Assembly: GCF_050624435.1 (NCBI RefSeq)
Contig: NC_134530.1
Location: 144,934,721 to 144,998,720, forward strand
Direction of reading: 5' to 3'
DNA: 64,000 nucleotides
From: Tenrec ecaudatus
Lineage: Eukaryota; Chordata; Mammalia; Afrosoricida; Tenrecidae
Part shown: positions 1 through 10,949 of the stretch, one piece after another
Layout: each line of letters opens with the position of its first letter
Position numbering within the stretch: the stretch's first letter is position 1
Translations under genes and position numbers: made by a program
Notes under the pieces: model-generated
What the model was told of the DNA's origin: nothing
Databases searched by the model: none
What the model saw: only the letters and a program-made list of their open reading frames with translations

Positions 1-185
1 GTCCCTGGGCGGTGCAAGCGCGCGCACACACACGCACGCACACACACACGTTGCTGGTTGACTCGGCAGTTCACACCCCTCCAGCTGCACCCCCTGAGAA
101 AGGTCACAGGATGGAAGTCCAACCTGGCAGTTAGATTCTGCCATGCGGGGTGGCTGTGAGTCGGAAGCGACTGCACTCCACACCG
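1..185 (+). mobile_element. AfroSINE-type tRNA-derived SINE with internal CA expansion
   Basis: The head reads GTCCCTGGGCGGTGCAA and the tail reads GGTGGCTGTGAGTCGGAAG, the two hallmark ends of the AfroSINE variant that starts with GTCCCTGGGTGGTGCAAA. A CA/GCAC microsatellite (about 19-51) replaces the normal spacer just after the tRNA-like head. The left edge is the window edge, so the element may be cut. Family assignment is by recalled consensus. Confidence 0.6.
19..51. repeat. Imperfect (CA)n microsatellite
   Basis: Alternating CA with GC and CG interruptions. It lies inside the SINE head and was probably expanded from it. Confidence 0.85.
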
Positions 186-735
186 TTCACCCTGTGGGAG
201 AGTGATGGGACTGCGTGCCCCGCGAAGGTTGCAGCCGTGTGACAGGGCTGTGGCCAGGCAGCACTGGCTCCGTCGGCTGGGTTCCTCGGAGAACACGGCA
301 GGCCTGCCTTTCCTGGAGCTCCGGTTGGAATGGGGCAGACCAACACTGGCGCCTGCTAGATGGTTCTGGGTGCACGGGGTCCAGAGGATGAGGGGTGCTG
401 AGGGACACTGTAAACCCTACAACCAGGCGGTAAGAGTGGGATCAATGTGAGTGGCATATGGAGCAAAGACGGAGAGAGAAGGTGAGCCATTCTGGCAGAC
501 GGGGCATCCAGGTGAGAAGATGCAACACATCAGCATTCAATAAGCAGAAGAAAAGTGATAGATTAATATGGATATACTGTTTTCACGTAAACATCTTATG
601 TTTCTGCTAAGGCACACCTTGTCTCTGAGGACAGGAGTCACAGCGCAGGCGGTTGGATATCCGCAGCAGTCAGCACAGGCTTAGACTCTTGCTTCCTGGG
701 CCCCGTCCCTGAGCAAAGTGCCAGGTCAGCCAATG
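186..735. other. No recognised feature
   Basis: Only short open frames, with no similarity I recognise to a protein, RNA or repeat family. 540-620 is AT-richer. Confidence 0.5.
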
Positions 736-739
736 CCAC

Positions 740-880
740 CACTGTCAGTCAGGGCCGACTTTCATGCTGCTATCTTGGATGGGCTTCAGCAGAGTTTCCG
801 GACGAAGACAGACGAACAAGACAGGCCTGAGGAGTCACTTCCTAAAAGCAACCCAGGAAAACCCCACGGGCTGCTTCTCT
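740..880 (+). mobile_element. RTE-related 5' segment (or RTE-derived SINE fragment)
   Basis: Contains the recurring block TTCAGCAGAGTTTCCGGACG followed by AAGACAGACGAACAAGACAG. It matches the upstream part of the afrotherian BovB-like RTE and of SINEs that borrowed it. It abuts the L1 at 881, so one probably inserted next to or into the other. Confidence 0.5.
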
Positions 881-1632
881 TCTTACTCCTTCAATGAAGT
901 CTTTGGACCCATTAAGTGTCTTATTTCTCAGGGCCCAGTCACCCATTTTCATCCGCCATAGGTACTTCCTTCCTTGGATATCATAGCAGTCTGCCCCGCA
1001 ATTCACCCTGGAGGTTCTTTCCTATGCTCTCACGGATGATCTGTATGGTTCTGGGGTTGACACCTTGACCTTCGATCCATCTTGAGCTTGTCGTGGTACG
1101 TGGGTTGAGGTGTGGATCCTGCTTCATTCTTCTGTTGGTTGGGAATCCGGTTTGCCCACAGCATTTGTTGAAGAGGCCATGTCTGTCCCATTTGGTGTTG
1201 CTTGGCCCTTTGTTGAAGATCAGTTTTCCATCGATAGACAAGTGTATTTCTGGGCTAGCCATCCCGTTCCCGGTCTATGTCGCCTCACTGTGCTACCAGG
1301 TTGCTTTAACCATGGTGGCTGTGTAACAGGCTTTGAGGTCAGGGCATGTGTGCCCTCTGACTTTGTTCTTCTTGAGAAATTCTTTGCTTATGCTCGATCC
1401 CTTCCCTCACCGTATAAAGTTAGTAATTCATTTTCCCACTTCTTTGGAGAATGAAGTTGGGATCTGGATTGGAATTACGTTGCGTTTGTGGACTGCTTTG
1501 GGTAGATTTGCACGTCCACAATATTAAACCTTCCTATCCACGAACATAATGTTTCTCTGTCTATGCAAGTCTCTTTTGATTTCTTGTGGGAGTGTCCTGC
1601 ACTTTTCTTCCTTTGAGCGCAGGGCATACAAA
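881..1632 (-). mobile_element. LINE-1 ORF2 3' portion, inverted half
   Basis: Read on the minus strand, this encodes disrupted pieces of the C-terminal part of L1 ORF2, including the stretch KWDRHGLFNKCCGQTGFPTN upstream of a conserved tryptophan-rich region. Several frames carry the similarity, so it is frameshifted and dead. The next L1 segment (1640 onward) runs on the opposite strand and corresponds to a more 3' part of the same LINE. That is the arrangement left by twin-primed reverse transcription. Confidence 0.7.
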
Positions 1633-1639
1633 GCCAGAA

Positions 1640-2130
1640 GATAACCAATGCTGGCCAGGCTATGGACAGACTGGAACACCCCTACCCTGCTGGGGGTGGG
1701 GGCTGTAAACGTGTACAAGCACTGTGGAAAGCAACGTGGCAGTACTTCAAGCAACCATCCAATCCGGCATTCCCTCTGCGGCGTGTACGTCCGAAAGGAT
1801 CAAGCGTCATAACACAAACCACAGTCATCGCAGCACTGTTCAGAATAACAAGGAGACGGACACTACCTGCGAGCGTAGTTGCAGAAGATTGGATAAAGAA
1901 ACTGGCACATGCGCACGGTGAGGAGCATGCGTCGCTGAAAATCAGTGACGAAACCAGCTGGGGCACAGCATGCTGAGGGAAGTCTATCAATCACGAACGA
2001 GCAAATACGCTATGAGATAAAGACGTTCATACAAAGGGACCAGACTTTGGAGATTGCCAAGTGGGGAGGGCAGGGCCAGGGAGGGACGAGAATGGAGGAG
2101 GGTCATCTGGTGAAGGAGGAGGTGGGGGCT
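1640..2130 (+). mobile_element. LINE-1 ORF2 end and 3' UTR, forward half
   Basis: The sequence follows the typical end of L1 ORF2: a block like GTGGAAAGCAACGTGGC, then CAGCACTGTTCAGAATAACA, then GATTGGATAAAGAAACTGGC. A G-rich 3' UTR-like tract follows at about 2050-2120. The 3' limit is uncertain. It is the same element as 881-1632 in opposite orientation. Confidence 0.7.
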
Positions 2131-2599
2131 GATTGATTAATGGTGGTGTCAACAGCTGAAAACAAAGGTGATCCGAAATGCGAGCCTCGCCTAATTTACA
2201 ATGAAAAACCGCCACAGAACAAACAACATTAGACAGTTGTGTTTAGTATGAAGGACAAAGAAAAGAATGGGTCCCAGCAGTGTGTTCTGCTACGTGGGGC
2301 AGGCACAGGGCCGGGCCGCGCTTTGTTCCTTGGGGTCTTGGGCTGCCGGGAGCTGGAGGCCGACTTGACGTCAGCTAACAGTAACAATGACATTTGTTCA
2401 GCGGGTGCATGCAGAATGAACAAACAACCTTCGATTCCTAGAAGCAGGTGGATGGGTTGGGGGCCGGCAACTCAGGTCTTGTCCTGGAGCGCCCTCTAGT
2501 GACACAATCTCAAATGCCAGCTCTGCACACCTTGTCTTTTCCCATCCGGAGACCTGATGCTCACCTGCCTCACAAGGCCCAGGCATTCTTGGAAGCACT
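2131..2599. other. No recognised feature
   Basis: Mixed-composition DNA without a convincing ORF, RNA or repeat match. The first 100 bp could still belong to the L1 3' UTR. Confidence 0.45.
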
Positions 2600-2720
2600 G
2601 GCCAAGGGAACAGTAAAGTGCACCAGGTGCCGACTACGTGCAAGGCACAGTGCCAATGGCCACTGGAAGCACCCAGACACTAGAGGCGTGGTCCCTGCCT
2701 CACTGAGGACCTTTCTTCTC
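2600..2720 (+). mobile_element. Ancient L2-type LINE relic
   Basis: Carries the degenerate L2 3'-end phrase, here GTGCCGACTACGTGCAAGGC followed by ACAGTGCCAATGG and a GGTCCCTGCCTCA stretch. A second, similar relic lies at 3915-4015. Confidence 0.55.
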
Positions 2721-3914
2721 AGCACGTGTTCTCTGATGGGCTCTCTCTCTGACCTCCTGGATCATTTGTAATTTTCAGCTGGAGCTGGAGAGGCGAGACC
2801 ATGCTGTCCCGTGTGCCCGAGGACACTGGGGACATGCTCATGGACTAGCCCATGACCCCATGGAGGCTCTGGCCCCCTGGGCATACTGTGGACTTTTGGG
2901 TAGGGCTGGGGCTCAGCACTTTGCAGACCAAAGTAATGACCTCGCTCTGGTTGCTGGGATTGTGCTCTGTCTGGGGACTGCACGGCCCCAGCCACCTCCA
3001 CGGGGGTGGGTGTGGTGGTGGCCTTGGCCTCCATCCCTGGACACACTGCCCTCCACCCCTTCCCTTGGTGCCTTTTGTCCACCACCTCCTCTGACCCCAA
3101 CCATGAAACGGAGAGTCCCTTTCTCCCCAGGCCCATTAAAACCCAGACCAGAAATGCTGTTCTCTCAGAGTTTAGGTCCGGCAGAGGGAGGGAGGACGCT
3201 CTGAGAGAGGCCTCCAACCAGGCAGGAACATCCCATGCTCCAGTTCACCCCAACCCCTGCACCAGGTGGGCTTGATGCAGCCAATGGGGTCAACCAATCC
3301 ACCAGCCACGCCTCCGCAGCCAGAGGTTTAAATACCTTAGCAGTGGACGGCCTGTTCTTTACCCTGCTCCTGCACCACTCTGCAGTGCCAGGTCTCCTGG
3401 GCCTCAGGTCACCGTGTGTGGGTGTGCAGTGCCCGAGGTTGCCCGCGTTCACTTGTGGGCTCACGGCAGCTTTTACACAGTTTGGCACACTTCCCTGAAA
3501 TAGCGTGTACTCTCGAGACTGTAAAACGGGAAACTCCTTCTGTCCTTTATAAAAACCCACTTGGATCACAAACCAGGCTTTGGCGTGAATTCTTTCTTGT
3601 GCGAAGTGTTACCCACCCAAGAAACCTAACAGAACTGTGCTCTTGGGTCTTCAATGGCCGATTTTGGAGGGAGGTACCTAAGTCACCAGGCCTTCCTTCC
3701 AAGAAGCCTCTGGTTGGACTCAAGAATCCCCCTTCTTGGTTAGTGACCAAGTGTGCTACCCTAGCCACTGGGGCCGCCAGGGTCCCCACACCTCAGCCTC
3801 AGCCCCTGTGTCAGCTCCCTGGGGCCGTGTGACACTTCTCAGAGAGAGGGAATGGCATTTACACACACATTTGCCCTCTCCGCCCAGGCAATCTGGGGGT
3901 GGGTGTGTATTCGC
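2721..3914. other. No recognised feature
   Basis: GC-moderate sequence with only short chance ORFs. A G/T-rich and C-rich block lies around 3000-3100. I see no exon, RNA gene or recognisable repeat. Confidence 0.45.
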
Positions 3915-4015
3915 TAACCAAACAAGTGCCTACTACGTGCAGGGCACAGTGCCAATGGCTACAGGAGGCGCGCAAACACGAGATGTGGCCCCGCCTCAAC
4001 AGGGCTCTTGTGTGT
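3915..4015 (+). mobile_element. Ancient L2-type LINE relic
   Basis: GTGCCTACTACGTGCAGGGC then ACAGTGCCAATGGC and a GATGTGGCCCCGCCTC stretch parallel the 2600-2720 copy and the L2 3' end. Confidence 0.55.
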
Positions 4016-4690
4016 TTTCCCCACCCAGGCCCGTCTCTCTCCTCTGCCCACCAGACTACGGCGTCGGCTTCTTCATCTTTGCCTTGAGCTGAGGGTTGTG
4101 TTCCCCATGGCCCCCCACTAGTCTGATAATCCCACTCTTCCTGCCCACTCGGACACTTTCAGCACCCCTCCACCCCCCCTGCGGTCCCTCAGATATCCCA
4201 CCCCCGGGGAAGAAGCTACCCCTGCGTTCTTGGAAGTGCCCCGGTGGCCACGGGACTGGTCAGATCTGTAGGGTATAGGTGCCAGGTGGGACCCAGCATG
4301 TCCCCACAAACAGGGACAGAAGCTGCCTGCCCCAGGGCAGGTACCTGCGCTAGAAGGTGAATAAGAGTGACACAGGGACTATGGCCTTTCCACACAGCCC
4401 AGTCCTGGGGACAGGGTGCCAGGTCCTTGCCAGGTGACTTCCCCCCCCACCCCGCCCCCCACGTGGATAGAGACAGAGCATCTCTGGCCATTTGTGCTGA
4501 AGCCACGTTGCTGAATGAAACCCGGGCTTCCTCCTCCAAGAGCTCTCTGGGGGAGGCTTCTCAAAGGCTCAGGAGACCTGTCGCTGTGGGATTTGTTGGG
4601 GGGGGGGTGTTCTGATGGGAGGATTCTCCTCTTCTGTGCAGGGGACCTGAGCTAGATTTCTGATCAATACCCCTTCAGGTGATACTGCTC
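4016..4690. other. No recognised feature
   Basis: Includes a C-rich run near 4440-4460 and a G-run near 4600. No gene or repeat identified. Confidence 0.45.
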
Positions 4691-4694
4691 CCTG

Positions 4695-4912
4695 ACATTG
4701 GAGCCTCTTGCTGCAGACGATGGCAGACTAGGAAGAGTGGCCTGGCAGTTGCCTCTGAAGATCAGCCCATGGAAAGCCCACAGACCACAGCGGTGCAATC
4801 TTCAACCGACCGTTGGGAGGTGGCCAGACTGTGTGGCATTTCTTCCTCCGGTCAGGCGCAATGGCGATCAAAAACAAAGCCACTGCCGACAACAGCTTTG
4901 TGGGCTGAGATG
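4695..4912 (+). mobile_element. Composite RTE-derived SINE (weak)
   Basis: Contains a degenerate version of the RTE 5' block (GATGGCAGACTAGGAAGAGT, GGCCTGGCAGTTGCC) joined to an RTE-like 3' tail (AATGGCGATCAAAAACAAAG, ACTGCCGACAACAGC). A similar 5'-plus-3' fusion recurs at 57945-58240. Confidence 0.5.
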
Positions 4913-5453
4913 TCCCCTACTCCATTCCATGGCTCCCTCATTTTCCTTGTGTCCTAAAAAAGCTGGCAATTCTGCACTCAAAACTCCATCTGCCAGCGTG
5001 TTTCACACACCCATGGGGTGTCAAACACGCCCTCTGTCAGGCTGTGCGCCCTAGATTTTACCAGCCTCTGCCCTGGGGCCTCTGAGGAAGGGGAGGCATC
5101 CTGGGGACCTTCCCAGCCGGCTGGGGTCCACACTGAGTGCCCTCTGTGTGTGTCTGGCTGCTGCTCCAGGTGGACCATCTAGATGTCACCACAAAGGACC
5201 TTCCTCCAAGTCTGCCCTGAAAAATCCCAAGGAGGCTCCTTGGAGGCTGTGCGAGCGAGAGGAAGGCAGGGGGCAGCCGAGAGCTGAGCCTGGTGGGGAA
5301 GGGGGAGCTAGCTGGGGGTGGGGAGTGGGGGCTGGCTGCACAGAGGCCCATTCTGGCTTCAGTTTGAGGCTGGGCCTGGGGTTGAGGCAGGCTTAGCTTT
5401 TCCCTATCCATCATGAGCAGCTTTGACTAGGTGGATTAATAAGCAACCTGAGC
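4913..5453. other. No recognised feature
   Basis: No ORF with family similarity, and no repeat that I can name. Confidence 0.45.
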
Positions 5454-5461
5454 ATCTAAGG

Positions 5462-5658
5462 CAGCAGTTTTCAACCTGTGGGTCGCGACCCCTTTGGGCG
5501 TTGAATGTCCCTTTCACAGGGGTCACCCAATTCATCACAGTAGCAAAATGACAGTTATGAAGTAGCAATGAAAATAACTTTATGATTGGGGGGTCACCAC
5601 CACATGAGGAACTGTATGAAAGGGTCGCAGCACCCTCGAGGAGGGTTGAGAACCACTG
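5462..5658 (+). mobile_element. SPIN-type nonautonomous hAT transposon (short form)
   Basis: Terminal inverted repeats CAGCAGTTTTCAACC at the left and GGTTGAGAACCACTG at the right. Just inside the left end is GTGGGTCGCGACCCC, the SPIN signature. The flanking octamers ATCTAAGG (5454-5461) and TTCTAGGG (5659-5666) match at 6 of 8 positions and fit the nTCTAGAn hAT target. It is 197 bp with no transposase, so it moved in trans. SPIN is a known horizontally transferred hAT family in several tetrapods. Confidence 0.88.
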
Positions 5659-5666
5659 TTCTAGGG

Positions 5667-6130
5667 GTTTGGAAAGATACATGGTTTTCACTCAACTCTT
5701 GGCATGTTTTTGGAGTTTCGGAAGGTTCCAGATCCTGCCTGGGTGCTGTTATTTCCCCACTTCCCCCCCCCCTTGAATCCCTGCCACGATCATAGGGGCA
5801 GCTCTGCAGTCAGGGGCCCTCAGTGCTCAGGGCAGGTGCTGGGTGTCAGGCCCACACGTGATGCAGGCTGTGAGATTGTGGGCACACGTGGCTCAGCCGC
5901 TCTCCGCTAACTTCTTCATGGGTCAAGGGGTCATGACAAGACTCACCTGGGGACTCTCAGCCAACACCTGGTCCCCTGGGCTTCACCCTGGGGGGAATCA
6001 GGCACTCTCAAGAAGAGAGACCGAGGCCCGAACGCCTGGCACGGTGTTTGGATCTAGGCTCTCGGTGTGCGGGTGGAGCCCTGGTGGAGCCGGGGACGCC
6101 CTGCTCCCATCTGAGTCATACCTGCTGTGT
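5667..6130. other. No recognised feature
   Basis: C-run near 5764-5773. No gene, RNA or repeat recognised. Confidence 0.45.
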
Positions 6131-6465
6131 CAGGTGTCAAGGAGTCGCCCGACTCTCATAGCAGCCACGTGCTCAGCAGAAGGAAACGCCGCCTGCTCCT
6201 GCGCCGCCCCCTCCACTGGTGCCATGCCGAGCCCACTGCTGCAGCACCGGGCCAGTCCATGCCGCTGAGCTTCTTCCTCTTTTTCCCTCCCCTCCACTTG
6301 ACCAAGGATGAGGCCCTTCTCCTGGTCAAGGCACCGGTCTCTCCTGACAACTTGTCCTAGGTAAGTGAGACCAAGTCTCGCCATCCTTGCCTCCAATGAG
6401 CTTTCTGGCCTTCCTTCTCCCAAGACAGATTGGCTTGTCCTAAGCGCTGTTCTTGGATGAAAAAA
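6131..6465 (-). mobile_element. BovB-like RTE LINE 3' end, minus strand
   Basis: The minus strand encodes a decayed C-terminal RTE ORF piece with the recognisable order SLEARMARLGLTYLGQVVRR, then a DQEKGLILGQVEG-like stretch. This corresponds to the terminal part of the afrotherian RTE polyprotein. The same block occurs on the plus strand at 18270-18605 and 23530-24393. It is truncated at its 5' side and is nonfunctional. Confidence 0.75.
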
Positions 6466-6860
6466 CTTCTCAGAGACCCAGAGGGGAAGGACACCCTGTG
6501 GGCTGCCAGCCAGGGAGCCCCTGCAGCTACAGGAAGCTGGGAGAGAGGCGGGTGGCAGCGTCTCCATCCGGGCCCCAGAGGGACTCAGAGAGCTGACACC
6601 CCAGTCTCTGACCCTCACCCCCCCCCCCACCCCGAAGGGCGAGGCAGTAAATGGCCCCTGCTGTTGACGCAGGGGAGGCTGGAGATGGATGCTCTTGGCT
6701 TTGGGGAAAATGCAGCCCTGCGGTCAAGGGTCAAGGGCTCACAGCAGGCAGAGGGCAGTGGCCATGGTCGCAGTGTTCCCGGGACCGCTCCTGAGGGCAG
6801 GCACAGTGTTGCCACCTAGTGGCAACAGGGGCTGACTTCCAATTTGAACCTTTGAACCCC
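6466..6860. other. No recognised feature
   Basis: Contains a C-run near 6620-6630. No gene or named repeat. Confidence 0.45.
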
Positions 6861-6867
6861 CGTGTCC

Positions 6868-7032
6868 GGATAGGTTAAGCCTTAAGCTGCTAGCCACCAG
6901 GTCAGTGGTTCACAACCACCAGCCACTCCACGGGAGAAAGATGAGGTGTTCTACTCCGGTAAAGAAATCCACAGGGGCAGTTCCACCTGGTCCTCTAGGG
7001 TGGCTATGAGCCGGCCTGGACTTGATGGTAGT
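6868..7032 (+). mobile_element. AfroSINE
   Basis: GCTGCTAGCCACCAGGTCAG, CCACGGGAGAAAGATGAGG, CCACAGGGGCAGTTCCACC and GGTGGCTATGAGCCGG occur in consensus order, ending at GATGGTAGTG. The tRNA-like head is degraded. Confidence 0.8.
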
Positions 7033-7294
7033 GTGTCTGTTTGCATGGAAGGGAGGGAAGGATGGATTTGGTGTCTGCTCTCGGAAAGGGGGTTCATATT
7101 CCACCCCTCATTTCATTCTCAGGAACGTTAATAGCTAGCACAATGAGCCTGGTTTAGAGAGGGTAGGGATGTTTTCTCAGATGGCTCAAGTGCAGGGATT
7201 TGGAGCTGCTGTGCACCCTGGGCTCCGTCCACACCCTGCCTTTCCAGATCCGCCTGTTTGTGCCCCCTGCTGGTGCTCCCTCAGAGGACGGGCC
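7033..7294. other. No recognised feature
   Basis: Short spacer between a SINE and an LTR. Nothing recognised. Confidence 0.45.
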
Positions 7295-7800
7295 TGTGGC
7301 AATTACACAATCTCCGCTCAACTTGTGACGGGGTGGAGCCTAGCCTGTCAATCAGGTCGCAGCTTGGTGACCTCATTTGGAGGCCTGAACGAGATAAGTA
7401 GCTCACTGGGGGCCGGACACACAGTCTCCCTGTGAGACATTCCTGCTGACAAGCCACATGGAGCCATGCTGATGGCAGCCAGAGCCTTGGAGCTGGAGGA
7501 GCCACGTGGAGACCCACGCCAGCGCTGAGATGCTTCCACTGCCGCTGGATCCACCAGACTTTCCACCCACTGGCCTGTGGCCTTCCTTCATTCGGTGTCA
7601 TTGCATGTACTGCGTGAGTCTGAAGAGGAATTCTGAAGAGACTGATACGGGATATCTGGACTAATATTGGACTTAGGGACTTGATCTAGACTGGGCTGGG
7701 ATGTTTTCTTAATGTACAATTACTCTTTAGATAAAGTTCTTTTCCTACACACATATGAGTGTCTATGAATTTGTTTCTCTAGCCCACCCGGACTAACACA
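7295..7800 (+). mobile_element. ERVL-like solo LTR (family copy A)
   Basis: Starts TGTGGCAATTACACAATC and ends TTTGTTTCTCTAG...GACTAACACA, so it has TG...CA ends. The same roughly 500-bp unit recurs at 22466 (+), 23646 (-), 37418 (+), 37360/37938 (+) and 53631 (-). A TATA-like AT-rich stretch sits near its 3' side. The 3' end resembles ERVL/MLT2-type LTRs. No internal retroviral genes flank it. I see no clean 5-bp duplication for this copy. Confidence 0.65.
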
Positions 7801-7965
7801 GTGTCCTATTGACACACGTACATAAGTAAAGCACCCACTTGCCAGGAAGACAGTCGGGCTTGGGCATTTCATTTGCAGAGGATGTTTTAGAGCGACGCAC
7901 ATCAAACATGTCTCAAGCCCTCTTCCTCTATCACTGGTGCAGCTGGGGATTTTTCCTCAATAGTC

Positions 7966-7980
7966 TTTTTTTTTTTTTTT
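7966..7980. repeat. Poly(T) tract
   Basis: Run of T just left of the minus-strand L1 3' end, consistent with its poly(A) tail. Confidence 0.85.
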
Positions 7981-7999
7981 GGTGAATACCTGATGCCTT

Positions 8000-9100
8000 T
8001 ATTTATTTAAAACATTTTATTAGGGGTTCATACAACTCTCATCACAATCCATACATATACATACATCAGTTGTATAAAGCACATCTGTACATTCTTTGCC
8101 CTAATCTTTTTCTTTTTTTACATTTTATTAGGGGCTCATACAACTCTCATCACAATCCATACATATACATACATCAATTGTATAAAGCACATCCGCACAT
8201 TCCCTTCTCCAATCATTCTTATTGCAGATAGTTCACATATCATGCAATTCGATAGTTCCACCAGATCAAGGAGAGGTGTACAATCATCACCACAACCAGT
8301 TTTAGACCGGATTCTTCATTTTCATATTCATTGTTATTAGCTCTCCATCCCCACTCCCCCAACCTTCCCTGCCGTGCCCTAGGAACCATTAATCCAGTTA
8401 CTGTCTCTTTAGATTTCTCTATCCCAGATCTCACATACAGAAACAGAAATTAAATTTTAAAAACCTAACTTAAAACAACAACAAAGCAAAACCGATTAAA
8501 AATCTCAATGGAAAAGAAAGGAAATATTAAAAATCAGAACAAATTTAAATAGCGCATAAGGGAGATCAGATGGTGGGGTCCTACATTTTAACCTAATCGC
8601 ATCTGTAGCAATCCATTCTCCGATTGTGTCTGCTGGTTAGCAAGGCGATTCACATCCCTGGTCCATGGTCAGGAGGACCATTCACCAGGTTCTTATCCAT
8701 CTGTGTTTCCATTTCACGTTTTTATAACTGAAACAACCTTAAAATGGATCGAAGGGAGATCCACTGACCTTACACTCTGACCTAACTCTGTCTGCCAGAA
8801 TCGACTGGACACTGCTTTCTGTCTGCCAACATGGCTGTTCACATCAACGACAATCAGAAGGGAGTGGCCAGAGGCTTAATCCTTGTGTGGACCCTGCAAA
8901 TGGATCCTGGGCTTCCATGTCATCCAGCCAAGTGTTCAGTTTAAGCGCTGATACCATTCTCTCCGTTTGATTTGGATGATAGTATTACAATCTTTGGATC
9001 ACACAGACTGGCGTCCTTCCTCCACGCGGACGTCGTTGATGCCTCACTTCGATGGCTGCCAAACAGCTTTTTGGACTCTTAGACACAGCCCGTTGCTTTG
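8000..9100 (-). mobile_element. LINE-1 3' UTR, minus strand, with duplicated terminus
   Basis: Begins with the afrotherian L1 3' end in reverse complement: CATTTTATTAGGGGTTCATA, then CAACTCTCATCACAATCC. The terminal 108-bp block is present twice in tandem (8013-8120 and 8121-8220). The rest is 3' UTR-like without coding capacity. The 5' limit near 9100 is a guess. Confidence 0.7.
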
Positions 9101-10945
9101 CCCCAGGAGGAACCCAGCTTCCAAGAGCAGGTGCCGGCTCTTCCTACTCATTTATTTTCATTTAAAAATAAATAAACAAATAAATAAGTTCACCTCCCTC
9201 CCCCTCTCAACCTGCTTGACTCCAAGCACCGTCCCCTGCCCTCCCTCTACAAACCCACTCTTCCCAGTCTTTCCTCCTCTGTGACCCCAAACTAGAGCCT
9301 CGGCCACTGCTGCTTTCTCTGTCCCCTGTGCGAGGTCCCACCCTCTGTCCCCGGCATCCTCACCCTCAACCTGTGGATGCCATTTGAGTTTTCTTCATTG
9401 GGAGAAGGAGGCCATCTCCAAACAGGAAGGGTTCTAAACCTACTCACTTCTGGGGCGCGAAGTGCAGCCTAGACTCTGGAGACCAGAAGGATGCCCGGGG
9501 TCAGGGGCACAGTGTGGCCAGAGCACTTTCCCCTGTAACTGGTGCCCAAGTCCCATCGTTGGAGCGCCAACTTCTCTGACATCACAGAGCTTGTCTGAGG
9601 GGGCCTGAGCACTTTGCTCTCCAGGAAGAGAAGGAGCCTCCTCCCTCTCCCCTGGGACCCATCCCCTCCCTGACTTGGGCCGGGACTGCCTCCAAGCTGC
9701 ATCCCGATTCCTGAGGCACCGGGCCCTGGGAGGGAAAAGGAACTTCTTTCAGGACAGACTGGGCTCTGCCCTGGGACGGGGTCGGCTTGGGGGTCCAAAT
9801 AGGGCAAGGGCTGGTCCTCCCTCCCGGAGGACATGGCTGGGTATCAGGGCAGAGAGAGGGAGAGAGAGAAGGCTTGTTCTGGGAGCAGGACCCTTCACAG
9901 GGAGGCAGGGCATGGGTATCTGGTCCTCCCGGGAGCCCTCCACCCGCTCCCACAGGGCGCTCTGAGGGGCAGCGGGCTGTGTAACTCCCGTGTCCCCTGC
10001 GCATCTGGCCCTCGGCTGGAAGCTGGCAAGGGTTTGAGGAAGAGCCGAGCATCCTGTACACACATCTAAGAAAGTGACTCCCTTGAGCACACAGTGCCTG
10101 TTGGGGATCTCCCCCTTGGAATCTCAGAGAACCCCAGACATCCCTGTGCTCATTGCGAGGAGGGTGGGATGGGGTGAAGGGCGGGATGTGTGAGGGTGGG
10201 TGGTGGGGGGAGGGCCCCTGGCTTGGCTCTCCTCAGCCCTCTCTGCTCCTGCTCCTTGCTGGGGGGTGTGGGGCTCGGTCAGGCCCCCCTGTTCTGAAGA
10301 GCAGGAGCTTGGTTGAGATTCCTAATGAGGACCCCTGTCACCATACCCACATCCATCTGACGGACGTGTAGTTGACTGTGGCAGCAGGGAGGCCACTCAT
10401 TAGGCGGTGACATTTAGCGGGAGCTGTGAGCCTCTGCTTCCCCTGAGAGTGGAGAACAAAAGTTCGTTTGATCTCCCTTTTCCCATCGCCCCGCTCAGCT
10501 CCCTGACACCTCAGGGCCCTTTCATCCCTGCCTTTGAGGGAAAGCTCTCCTGCCTCTAGCATGTGCTGGCGGGGCCAACAGCTGTCTCCGGGGAGCCCAG
10601 GGAGCTTTCTTCCTGCTTTCAAAAGGCCTTTGGAGCCCCGCTCCCTCCTGTGGGGAGAGCAGAATGCTTGTGGCCTCCTTGTTTGGGAGACTGGAACCCA
10701 CTGCTGAGCAGGGCAGCGGCACCTAGGGTGCTCCTTCCCCTCCCCTTCCCTGGGGAGGGGGCTGGGGGGAAGCCTGAGGAGTCTGCCTGCCCCCTGGGTG
10801 AAGGTGGGCCTGGGCAAGGGTGCCAGGAGGAAGGCTGCTGAGGGGAGGGCTGGTCCCATGAACGGTCATTGGGAGGATTCCCTGCAGACCCGGGACTTTG
10901 AAAATACTTGTCTTAGGCAACTTTGTCCTACTGTTTTGTTTGGCC
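9101..10945. other. No recognised feature; small AAAT microsatellite
   Basis: An (AAAT/AAAC)n stretch lies at 9164-9188. The remainder is moderately GC-rich without convincing coding, RNA or repeat similarity. Several ORFs of 100-170 codons on both strands have no recognisable domain and look like chance. Confidence 0.45.
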
Positions 10946-10949
10946 CCTG

